Made by a program: the position numbers and the translations under genes
Shown here: in pieces, positions 24,580 through 33,950 of the stretch
Position numbering within the stretch: the stretch's first letter is position 1
Layout of the letters: every line of letters starts with the position of its first letter
The notes under the pieces: generated by a model
Told to the model about the DNA's origin: nothing
Databases searched by the model: none
The model's input: only the letters and a program-made list of their open reading frames with translations
Assembly (NCBI GenBank): GCA_004377185.1
Contig: SOIM01000059.1
Coordinates: forward strand, 120,325-172,349
Direction: 5' to 3'
DNA from: Methanomassiliicoccales archaeon
Lineage (GTDB): Archaea > Thermoplasmatota > Thermoplasmata > RBG-16-68-12 > SOIM01
DNA: 52,025 nt

Positions 24580-25887
24580 CTAGGTGCCCAAAACCTGATT
24601 CTCGGCCACCCTAGACACCTTCTCGACATATGGTCTGTCGGCTGCGACCATCACCAGCCAATCCGCCACGTCCCTTGATTCGAGCGCCCGGCCGAGGGGG
24701 CTCGCGGACTTGAAGAACTGAATCTTCCCATTGTCCAGTATCCTGATGTTGGTGGTCGAGATCCTAGGCTCGGTTATCTTCAGTTCGGCCAAAGGATAGT
24801 CCAAGATGACGGAACCGTCGGGAGCGTTTGCTTTCCTGCACAGATCAACCTCGACTTTCTTCCTTTCCTTGGGGTCCTCGAACCTATGTAGTCTCTCGAT
24901 TCGGTCCTCATCGAGCTCCGTTCTCCTGCCAACATACGCCTTCTTGAACAGCTTCCGGTACTTGATCTTGAGAGTCACATCCCTTTGAAAACCGCCCTGC
25001 GCAATCAGCGCGGACATCAATTCCGAATCTACCATTCTTTGCACAAAAAGTGGATCCAAACCCTCCCAATTCTCCACCGCCCTCGCCAACATCAGTTCCG
25101 CGATCCGGACGGTCTTGTGGAGGTACACCGAGGAGAACATCAGGGCTCTGGCAACGAACATCCCCTCCAAAGCGCTCAGACCTTTCCTGTCAACCACCAA
25201 ATCGTTGTGGTGTATCGCAAATGTCTGAATTAGCCTGTCAACATCAATGATTCCGTGTGCAACCCCAGTATAATAGGCATCCCTGAGAAGATAGTCTATC
25301 TGGTCGATGTCTATCGGACTGTTAATGATCTGGGTGAGATACCTCTTTTCGTTGAAGAACTTCTGGCCCTTGTCTTGGTACAAGGTAGTTGTCTGAGACA
25401 TCTCTGAAGTTGCGATCAGGTCTGAGATTTCCTTCGGGTCCAGGTCGTGCTTTTCCAGCACCTCATGAATCCTTTTTGCCTGAGGAAATGCCTTTCTTTC
25501 CTCTTCGCTGACGTTATCCTCTTCCCCTGTGACTATCTTCTTGGTCAAGTCCACGTGGTCCATTCCTATTGCCTTTTCCAGTGTGGATTCGAGCGTGTGC
25601 GAGAAGGGAGCATGACCAACATCATGAAGAAGGGCAGCGCTGACAATGAGATCCTTATCTGAATCATCAAGGGACAGAGCGTCCGATATCTTCTTGGCCA
25701 AATGAGTTGCACCTAGCGAATGTTCCAGCCTGGTGTGGTTGGCACCCGGAAAAACGAGGTAGGTCAGACCCAGTTGCTTTATTCCACTCAACCTCTGCAT
25801 CTCGAGCGTTTCCATCAAATCGAGCACGAGAGGCCCAATCTTCATGGTGCCGTAGACCGAATCGTGTATCGTCTTGAACTCTGCCAT
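24580..25887 (-). CDS. HD-domain phosphohydrolase (SAMHD1/dGTPase-like)
   Basis: 435 residues. The HD metal site is visible as H in NHTRLEHSLG and the HD pair in ALLHDVGHAPFSH near residues 50-95, followed by YLTQIINSPIDIDQIDYLLRD, which supplies the last aspartate. This is the layout of the dGTPase/SAMHD1-type HD superfamily, which removes triphosphate from dNTPs or cleaves related phosphate esters; the true substrate is unknown. CTTTTAATAT at 25911-25920 on this strand sits 28 bases before the ATG, so a leaderless transcript is likely. It follows argF by 69 bases. Confidence 0.88.
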   Translation of the reverse strand: MAEFKTIHDSVYGTMKIGPLVLDLMETLEMQRLSGIKQLGLTYLVFPGANHTRLEHSLGATHLAKKISDALSLDDSDKDLIVSAALLHDVGHAPFSHTLESTLEKAIGMDHVDLTKKIVTGEEDNVSEEERKAFPQAKRIHEVLEKHDLDPKEISDLIATSEMSQTTTLYQDKGQKFFNEKRYLTQIINSPIDIDQIDYLLRDAYYTGVAHGIIDVDRLIQTFAIHHNDLVVDRKGLSALEGMFVARALMFSSVYLHKTVRIAELMLARAVENWEGLDPLFVQRMVDSELMSALIAQGGFQRDVTLKIKYRKLFKKAYVGRRTELDEDRIERLHRFEDPKERKKVEVDLCRKANAPDGSVILDYPLAELKITEPRISTTNIRILDNGKIQFFKSASPLGRALESRDVADWLVMVAADRPYVEKVSRVAENQVLGT

Positions 25888-25956
25888 TGAGGAAAGCCAA
25901 CCGCCTTGTGATATTAAAAGGATTTCTCAGAAGATTTGGGTCGTCGCTTCCTCTTC

Positions 25957-26874
25957 TCATTCCAGAAGGTGAACCAATATGGCTTTCTGGACGTGCAACC
26001 TATTCTCTGCCTGATCAAAGACGATTGAGCTCTCTCCGTCCATAACCTCATTGGTTATCTCTTCCCCTCTGTGAGCAGGCAAACAGTGCATCACCAGGCA
26101 ATCCTCTTTCGCCTTTCCCAGAATATCTCCATTTAGCTGATAGCGTGCAAGGGCTTTCAGCCGAGATTTTCTCTCCGCCTCATCACCCATGGATACCCAA
26201 ACATCAGTGTACAAGACATCAGCATCCGAGACCGCTTCTTCTGGAGAATTGATGATCTCTACCGAGGCTTTGCTTCCTTTTCCTATGTCCTTTGCGATTT
26301 TTGAGATTCTATCATCGGGACGGTATTTATCGGGGCAAGCAACAGATATGTTCATGGAGCTCATGGCGCAGCCAAGCAAGAGAGAGTTGCAGACATTGTT
26401 CCCATCACCAAGATAAGCGAGTTTCAAACCTTCCAATTCCCCCTTCTTCTCTCTGATCGTAAACAGATCCGAAACCACCTGACAGGGATGCTCCAGATCG
26501 TCCAAGCCATTGATTACAGGGATGGAGGCCGTCTTCGCCAGCTCGACGGTCCTGCCGTGCTCAAACCCTCGGTACATTATTCCGTCCACGTACCTGCTGA
26601 GGGCCCTAGCGGTGTCAGAGACTGTCTCTCCCCTCCCGAGCTGCAGGTCTGCCGTGCTCAGAAACAAAGAATGTCCGCCCAGCTGTGTCATCCCCACTTC
26701 GAAGGACACGCGCGTCCTGGTGCTGGGTTTCTCGAATATCATGGCCAGGCTCTTGTCCTTGAGCGGTTCGTAGGGCTCATTCGCGGTCTGTATGTTCTTG
26801 AGATTGGAGGCCAGATCCAGCAGTTGGGAAAGATCCGCCCTCACATCCAAAATGGAAACAAGGTCCTTTTTCAT
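25957..26874 (-). CDS. argF: Ornithine carbamoyltransferase
   Basis: 305 residues. The carbamoyl-phosphate site EKPSTRTRVSFE, the HPCQ motif and the ornithine-side HCLPAHRGEE are all intact. The enzyme interconverts ornithine plus carbamoyl phosphate and citrulline. Lying 53 bases after carbamate kinase on the same strand, it may run in the catabolic direction (citrulline phosphorolysis feeding ATP formation), though a role in arginine synthesis is equally possible from sequence. No arginine deiminase or argG/argH is present here. Confidence 0.95.
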   Translation of the reverse strand: MKKDLVSILDVRADLSQLLDLASNLKNIQTANEPYEPLKDKSLAMIFEKPSTRTRVSFEVGMTQLGGHSLFLSTADLQLGRGETVSDTARALSRYVDGIMYRGFEHGRTVELAKTASIPVINGLDDLEHPCQVVSDLFTIREKKGELEGLKLAYLGDGNNVCNSLLLGCAMSSMNISVACPDKYRPDDRISKIAKDIGKGSKASVEIINSPEEAVSDADVLYTDVWVSMGDEAERKSRLKALARYQLNGDILGKAKEDCLVMHCLPAHRGEEITNEVMDGESSIVFDQAENRLHVQKAILVHLLE

Positions 26875-26927
26875 GTCCCGCCCCTCGATAAAATGAGTTT
26901 GTTGGTCATAAAGCTTTCCAGTGAAGG

Positions 26928-27875
26928 TCAGTCAAGCGTGATCCTTGTACCATCTCTCCCAGCCAGGGCCCTCTTGATATGTCCTATTGATGTAATGATC
27001 GCCTGCCGTTTCTCCTTTCTTACGAAATCTATGGCAGCTTGAATCTTGGGCCCCATACTGCCTTCCGGAAAATGCCCTTCCTTCATGTGTTCTCTTGCCT
27101 CGTCCACCGTCATCTCACTCAAATCGACCTGGTCCTCCTTCCCGAAGTTCAGAGAGACAAACCTCACATCCGTGACAATCAGAAGCGTCTGGGCATCCAA
27201 CTCGTTCGCCAGAAGCCCCGAAGCAAGGTCCTTGTCTATGACCGCCTCGACTCCTGTCAGCTTGCCCCTTCTTTCGATCACAGGTACGCCACCGCCACCG
27301 GCAGCGATGACCACGCTCCCTCTCTGAGAGACCAGCTTTCGTATGGAGGCCATCTCGACAATCCTGATGGGTCTGGGTGAAGGCACCAACCGCCTGTAGC
27401 CGCCCCTTGCATCCAACTTCATCTTCCATTTGTACTTCCTCCTGAGTCTGGCTGCTCTCGTTTTGGAATAGTAGGGGCCGATAGGTTTGGTAGGCTTCTT
27501 GAAGGCCTTGTCCTTTGGATCCACGACCACTTGCGTGACGACCAGTGTGACGCGCCGGTGCATCCCCCTCCTATTGAAAGCGTTCTGGAGGCTCTGTTGC
27601 ATCAGATAGCCTATCTGTGCTTGCGTTTCGGCTACGCAGACGTCAAGCGGCATCGAGGGAACCGTTCTCCTCGCCTTTTCGTTCTGGACAAGAAGATTGC
27701 CCACCTGTGGACCGTTCCCGTGAGTTATGATCAGCCTGTGGCCCTCCTCGATTATGTCGGCAAGATTCTTGCATGTCTTTGCTATCAGCTCCTTCTGAAC
27801 TTCGAAGGATGGACTGTTGGGAGGGTAAAGGGCGTTTCCGCCAACGGCCGCTACGATTCTCTTCTGTTTTGACAA
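26928..27875 (-). CDS. arcC: Carbamate kinase
   Basis: 315 residues of the amino acid kinase fold: AVGGNALYPP at the N-terminus, THGNGPQVGNLL, and AAGGGGVPVIE are diagnostic. The enzyme makes ATP from carbamoyl phosphate and ADP, or the reverse. The start is TTG 27875 with AAGGTGA four bases before it. A TATA-like box at 27934-27943 (minus strand) gives a leader of about 37 bases. It sits between the COG2403-type GTPase and argF. Confidence 0.95.
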   Translation of the reverse strand: MSKQKRIVAAVGGNALYPPNSPSFEVQKELIAKTCKNLADIIEEGHRLIITHGNGPQVGNLLVQNEKARRTVPSMPLDVCVAETQAQIGYLMQQSLQNAFNRRGMHRRVTLVVTQVVVDPKDKAFKKPTKPIGPYYSKTRAARLRRKYKWKMKLDARGGYRRLVPSPRPIRIVEMASIRKLVSQRGSVVIAAGGGGVPVIERRGKLTGVEAVIDKDLASGLLANELDAQTLLIVTDVRFVSLNFGKEDQVDLSEMTVDEAREHMKEGHFPEGSMGPKIQAAIDFVRKEKRQAIITSIGHIKRALAGRDGTRITLD

Positions 27876-27933
27876 AGATTCACCTTAGTATTGTGTTCCA
27901 GCGTGGAGAGAACTGTCCTATACCTGGCGCTAC

Positions 27934-27943
27934 TATTTAAATC
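27934..27943 (-). promoter_or_regulatory. TATA box for arcC-argF
   Basis: GATTTAAATA on the minus strand between the COG2403-like gene and arcC, with predicted start near 27912. Confidence 0.5.
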
Positions 27944-27977
27944 TGACATGACCAAAAATCAGGTGGTAAGAACTGCT

Positions 27978-29261
27978 CTAGAACTCTTTCAGCAAGTCCT
28001 CTAGATCGGGTTTCTCCAGTTCTTCCAGTTCATAGCCAACATGAACAATGGGTTTGTCCGTTTTGAGAAGCCTAGAGAGGTCTGCTGGCGTAGCGCTTAG
28101 AACGAGATCGCAGTCCGAGGCGTTTATCGTTTCTTCGAGCTCTCGTATCTGTGTGTCATCGTAGCCCATCGCGGGCAACAGATTGTCTATGTTGTACTTG
28201 TCCAGCGTTCTCTTGATAGAACCAACAGCGAAAGGGTTCGGGTCAACTAGTTCAGAGGCTTCATATTCTTTGGCGGCAACCACGGCCGCTCCAAACTTCA
28301 TGTTTCCGTGGGTCAGGGTGGGTCCGTCCTCGATGGCCAGTACCCTCTTGCCCCTTATCATCTCGCCATCTTCCACTATCACGCTCAATTTTGCTTTGAG
28401 GACTGTTGCATTTGGATTTATCATCCGAACGTTCTCTTCGACTGTCTTGACATCCTCGGGGTCAGCCACGTCCACTTTGTTGATTATCACAACGTCCGCC
28501 AGCCGTACGTTCACTTCGCTTGGATAATACGACACCTCGTGACCAGGTCTCAGTGGATCCGCGATGACAATGTGCAGATTGGACTTGAAGAATGGAAAAT
28601 CATTGTTTCCTCCGTCCCAGATAATCACGTCCGCTTCCTTCTCCGCTTCCCTCAAGATCATTTCGTAATCCACGCCAGCATAGACAACGATACCTTTCCT
28701 GATAAGAGGACCATATTCCTCTCTCTCCTCAATTGTGCAGTCATGTGTGTCAAGGTCCTCCACTTTCTCGAATCTCTGGACAATCTGCTCCTTCAGGTCG
28801 CCGTAAGGCATTGGGTGCCTGACAACAACTATCTTCCTTCCCTTGTCGATCAAGATTCTTGCAATCTTGCGGGTCGTGGGGCTCTTGCCAGAGCCGGTTC
28901 TTACCGCACCGACCGAGACAACAGGTTTGGTGGACTTGAGCATGGTATCCTCTGAGCCAGGGAGAACGAAATGGACTCCGCGAGAAGACACAATCGCCGC
29001 TCTGTGAAGGACGTAGTCATAGCTCACATCACTGTATGAGAACACAACTTCGTCCACCTGGTGCTCGTCTATGAGCTGCTCAAGCTCTTCCTCGGGACGG
29101 ATTGGAATGCCATTCGGATATAGTTGACCAGATAGCTCAGGAGGATAAGCCCTGTTGGCTATTCCGGGTATCTGTGTCGCTGTGAAAGCCACCACTTCGT
29201 ACTCATCATTGTTCCGAAAAAGTGTATTGAAATCGTGAAAGTCCCGTCCAGCTGCGCCCAT
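27978..29261 (-). CDS. COG2403-type GTPase, cyclic 2,3-diphosphoglycerate synthetase-like
   Basis: 427 residues from ATG 29261. A Rossmann-like N-domain (MGAAGRDFHDFNTLF) is followed by a P-loop domain with VGAVRTGSGKSPTTRK near residue 120 and NKVDVADPEDV, a guanine-recognition-like NKVD. Relatives are annotated as cyclic 2,3-diphosphoglycerate synthetase, after the Methanothermus enzyme that cyclises 2,3-bisphosphoglycerate. The neighbouring carbamate kinase and ornithine carbamoyltransferase suggest a link to carbamoyl phosphate instead. The first strand is cut by this ATG: RKRVII precedes it in frame, with a CTG at 29282 as the only start-like codon. TATA at 29347-29354 fits a start near 29282. 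Confidence 0.82.
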   Translation of the reverse strand: MGAAGRDFHDFNTLFRNNDEYEVVAFTATQIPGIANRAYPPELSGQLYPNGIPIRPEEELEQLIDEHQVDEVVFSYSDVSYDYVLHRAAIVSSRGVHFVLPGSEDTMLKSTKPVVSVGAVRTGSGKSPTTRKIARILIDKGRKIVVVRHPMPYGDLKEQIVQRFEKVEDLDTHDCTIEEREEYGPLIRKGIVVYAGVDYEMILREAEKEADVIIWDGGNNDFPFFKSNLHIVIADPLRPGHEVSYYPSEVNVRLADVVIINKVDVADPEDVKTVEENVRMINPNATVLKAKLSVIVEDGEMIRGKRVLAIEDGPTLTHGNMKFGAAVVAAKEYEASELVDPNPFAVGSIKRTLDKYNIDNLLPAMGYDDTQIRELEETINASDCDLVLSATPADLSRLLKTDKPIVHVGYELEELEKPDLEDLLKEF

Positions 29262-29346
29262 TATGATTACTCGTTTTCTCAGAGTCCTACCCCCGAATCA
29301 CTGCGACTATCAAACAGGAAGACACTTTCCGAAGATAAGCGTTTGC

Positions 29347-29354
29347 GATATATC
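29347..29354 (-). promoter_or_regulatory. TATA box for COG2403-like gene
   Basis: GATATATC, predicted start near 29324, about 42 bases before the candidate CTG start at 29282. Confidence 0.4.
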
Positions 29355-29501
29355 AATTTGACCGATGGTGGTTGCCAGGGATTTTCAGATCTTGCTAGAC
29401 CGGTACTAGACCTGCACAGAAGGGCGAACGCAGTATCGCTTTCTTCGCAACAATTAAGAGAATGGGAGTCTTCACCCCAACTCACATAACGAAGCAATCC
29501 A

Positions 29502-30098
29502 TTGGAAGAAAGACATGGCACGTGGAGGTCAGTGGTCGGAGCGTGTTTACAGTTGACAACGAAAGCCAAATTCCTCATCCTCTGGAATCTCATCGTATTG
29601 TTGCCTGCCCTTTCGTCCTTTCTATACTGGTTATTGCTCACAATCCGCGTTGCATTTCATTCAGTTTCAATCCAGTCACTTGTATACCTCCTTTTCGTTT
29701 TCTCGATTCTCCTGATTGCATCCTCGATAGTGGCTGCAGTGAGACTCAAAATGAGGATATTAAGCGATGTGGGTGACTCTGGTCTCAGACCCATCAAAAG
29801 GGTGTACAAAGGCACTTCCCACATCAACTGGGCCTGCTACATTGTGCTCTATCCAATAACGTTCGGCATCAACTTCGGACAAGTATCCCTGCTCAGCATC
29901 TTTCTGGTTGTGGCTCTCATTGTGGCCCTGCCACTTCGATCTCTGATCAGCTTGCGCAAGAGGCAATACCAGCAAATCAAACGATACTACCATCTCGGGC
30001 AATGGAAGTGTCCAAGGTGTAAGGTGTCCTTAGCTTTTCAACGCCAGAACCGCAGATGGGTTTGTCATCGTTGCGGTATTAGGTTTCTGGTCAGATGA
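29502..30098 (+). CDS. Membrane protein with C-terminal zinc ribbon
   Basis: 198 residues from TTG 29502. Four hydrophobic segments (about 22-48, 56-80, 110-128, 130-148) are followed by a basic stretch and a zinc ribbon CPRCKVSLAFQRQNRRWVCHRCG. The ribbon matches the pattern in the SAP/membrane protein at 13971-15521 (CxxC, hydrophobic-basic strand, RW/YYC, xxC). The start is uncertain: later GTG and TTG codons lie in frame, and none has a good ribosome site. No function recognised. Confidence 0.7.
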   Translation: MEERHGTWRSVVGACLQLTTKAKFLILWNLIVLLPALSSFLYWLLLTIRVAFHSVSIQSLVYLLFVFSILLIASSIVAAVRLKMRILSDVGDSGLRPIKRVYKGTSHINWACYIVLYPITFGINFGQVSLLSIFLVVALIVALPLRSLISLRKRQYQQIKRYYHLGQWKCPRCKVSLAFQRQNRRWVCHRCGIRFLVR

Positions 30099-30373
30099 CA
30101 CATCTTGGAATGGGCTACTGTCGGCAAACAATGGAAGAGCGACCAGCTGGTTCTCACCGACGACTTGACCTCAAGGAACGTGGCAACCCGAGAGAAGTAA
30201 GAGAGGAAATCGAAGAATCGAGAAGAAGATGGCGAGTCTGATGCCGATTGACTTCTCCATGCCATCGCACAGAGCTCGTTGCGTTCTTGTTCGCAAGTGA
30301 GACCCCTTCGAGCGAACTTGAGTGAGTGAAAACCTTAATTATCCATGACAATTATAACAATCGCTACTCCGAG

Positions 30374-30446
30374 CGCCCGGGTGACAGAGCGGCTAACGTG
30401 ACCGACTGCAGATCGGTTTTTTGGGGGTTCGACTCCCTCCCCGGGC
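30374..30446 (+). tRNA. tRNA-Cys (anticodon GCA)
   Basis: 73 bases. GCCCGGG pairs perfectly with CCCGGGC, the anticodon arm ACCGA-CTGCAGA-TCGGT gives anticodon GCA, and the T-arm loop TTCGACT is present. CCA is not encoded. TATA-like sequences lie at about 30333-30343 and 30348-30357. The gene ends 16 bases before cysS in the same direction. Confidence 0.95.
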
Positions 30447-30462
30447 ATAGGAAGTTTCGACG

Positions 30463-31875
30463 ATGGCCATACAGGTCTACAACACCCTGACGCGCAAGAT
30501 GGAGGAATTCGAGCCTCTGCACGGCAACAGAGTCAACATGTTCGTGTGCGGCGTGACGCCCTACGACTACACCCACCTGGGCCATGCCAAGACCTACATT
30601 GCGTTCGACACGATAGCCAAATACCTCAGGTACAGGGGTTACAGTGTGTTCTACATCCAGAACGTCACGGACGTGGACGACCATTTAATCAACAGGTCAA
30701 AGGAAACAGGAGAGTCAGAAGCAGAACTGGCCGAGAAGTTCTTCAAGCTCTTCATAGAAGATATGACAGCCCTAGGCATGGACAGTGTGAACCTCTATGC
30801 ATACGCAACAGAGCACGTACCTGAAATCGTGGAGCAGATCGAGGGCCTGATCAAAAAAGGATATGCGTACGAATCGAACGGGAGCGTCTACTTCGAAGTG
30901 GGCAAATTCTCGGAATTCGGAAAGCTCTCCAAACAAGTCCTTGAGAAGCTCAGGCCTGGAGCAAGAGTTGAGGTGGATGAGAACAAGAGGAATCCGGAGG
31001 ACTTCGCGCTTTGGAAGGCGGAGAAACCTGGAGAACCTACCTGGGACAGTCCCTGGGGAAAGGGCAGGCCGGGTTGGCACATAGAGGATACGGCAATAGC
31101 AATGGCGTATTTCGGAGAACAGTACGACATACACGGTGGTGCAACCGAACTGATATTCCCTCATCATGAGTCAGAAGTGGCACAAGCCGAAGCTCTCACG
31201 GGAAAGAAGCCTTTCGTGAAATACTGGCTGCATACGGGTGTTCTGAACGTGAAGGGCGAGAAGATGTCCAAGTCGCTGAACAACTTCTGGAGGGTGCAGG
31301 AGGCTCTTGAAGAGTACGAGCCGGATGTCTTGAGGTTCTTCCTTGTGAACGCTCACTATCGCAGTCCCGTTGATTACACGGACGAAGTGCTGGAGGAGGC
31401 CAAACAAGGATACGAGCGCCTGGTCGAAACCGTTCAGAACGTACGGTTTGCTCTCAAAATGCAGGCAAAGGACGAACGAACGTCCGAGGACGATGAGGTT
31501 GACAAGGCGGTCAAGGAAGTGATGCAGAAGTTCGAAGAGTCCATGGATAACGATTTCAACACCAGGGAGGCGATCTCACACCTCTTCACATTCTCCACAA
31601 AGGTTAACGCGGCACTGTCCAAAGGACTGACCAGAGAATCGCTGGAAGGCGTCCTAAAGGCGTATCGCACCATAGGAGACGTTCTAGGGCTGTTCAAGAA
31701 GGGAATCGAGAAGGAGGACGTCGTGGACGGCCTCATGGAATTTCTGGTCGAGATGCGGGAAAAGGCAAGAGAAGAGAAGAATTTCGAGGTCTCTGATGAG
31801 ATAAGAGATAGACTTGCGAAGATAGGCATTCTACTGGAAGATACGAAGGACGGTCCTCGCTGGAAAAAGAGATGA
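30463..31875 (+). CDS. cysS: Cysteinyl-tRNA synthetase
   Basis: 470 residues. HLGH at 38-41 and KMSKS at 267-271 are the class I ATP-site motifs. The zinc site that selects cysteine is C28, C209, H234 and E238 in E. coli; here C29, H234 and E238 are present but position 209 is Asp (GWHIEDTA in place of GWHIECS). The enzyme should still charge tRNA-Cys, but the metal ligand change is notable. It starts 16 bases after the tRNA-Cys gene, so both may be cut from one transcript. T-rich runs just after the stop (31903-31950) probably end the unit. Confidence 0.96.
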   Translation: MAIQVYNTLTRKMEEFEPLHGNRVNMFVCGVTPYDYTHLGHAKTYIAFDTIAKYLRYRGYSVFYIQNVTDVDDHLINRSKETGESEAELAEKFFKLFIEDMTALGMDSVNLYAYATEHVPEIVEQIEGLIKKGYAYESNGSVYFEVGKFSEFGKLSKQVLEKLRPGARVEVDENKRNPEDFALWKAEKPGEPTWDSPWGKGRPGWHIEDTAIAMAYFGEQYDIHGGATELIFPHHESEVAQAEALTGKKPFVKYWLHTGVLNVKGEKMSKSLNNFWRVQEALEEYEPDVLRFFLVNAHYRSPVDYTDEVLEEAKQGYERLVETVQNVRFALKMQAKDERTSEDDEVDKAVKEVMQKFEESMDNDFNTREAISHLFTFSTKVNAALSKGLTRESLEGVLKAYRTIGDVLGLFKKGIEKEDVVDGLMEFLVEMREKAREEKNFEVSDEIRDRLAKIGILLEDTKDGPRWKKR

Positions 31876-31902
31876 TTCCGCTCTCTCATAGTATTTAAAT
31901 AT

Positions 31903-31950
31903 TTTTCATAAGAAGAGCCACATTTTTTGGTCGGATTTTTGGCCTATCCA
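31903..31950 (+). terminator. T-rich terminator region after cysS
   Basis: Three T-runs (TTTTT, TTTTTT, TTTTT) lie within 48 bases after the cysS stop and before the gyrB promoter, the usual form of archaeal intrinsic termination. Not tested. Confidence 0.45.
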
Positions 31951-31964
31951 GATGTGTGTAAATC

Positions 31965-31973
31965 GTTATATAG
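31965..31973 (+). promoter_or_regulatory. TATA box for gyrB-gyrA
   Basis: GTTATATAG, predicted start near 31995, leaving a leader of about 46 bases to the gyrB ATG. Confidence 0.5.
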
Positions 31974-32040
31974 TCGTACGGCATTCTCTTAAGTGCACAA
32001 AGAACGGGATGCGCTCCCTGAGAGAAACTAGAGGATTTAG

Positions 32041-33942
<1,902 letters not shown>

Positions 33943-33950
33943 GTGATCTT

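Noticed and set aside
30131-30241. 36-residue charged ORF between the membrane/zinc-ribbon gene and tRNA-Cys
   Set aside because: Low complexity (Arg/Glu), no ribosome site or promoter, and nothing familiar.
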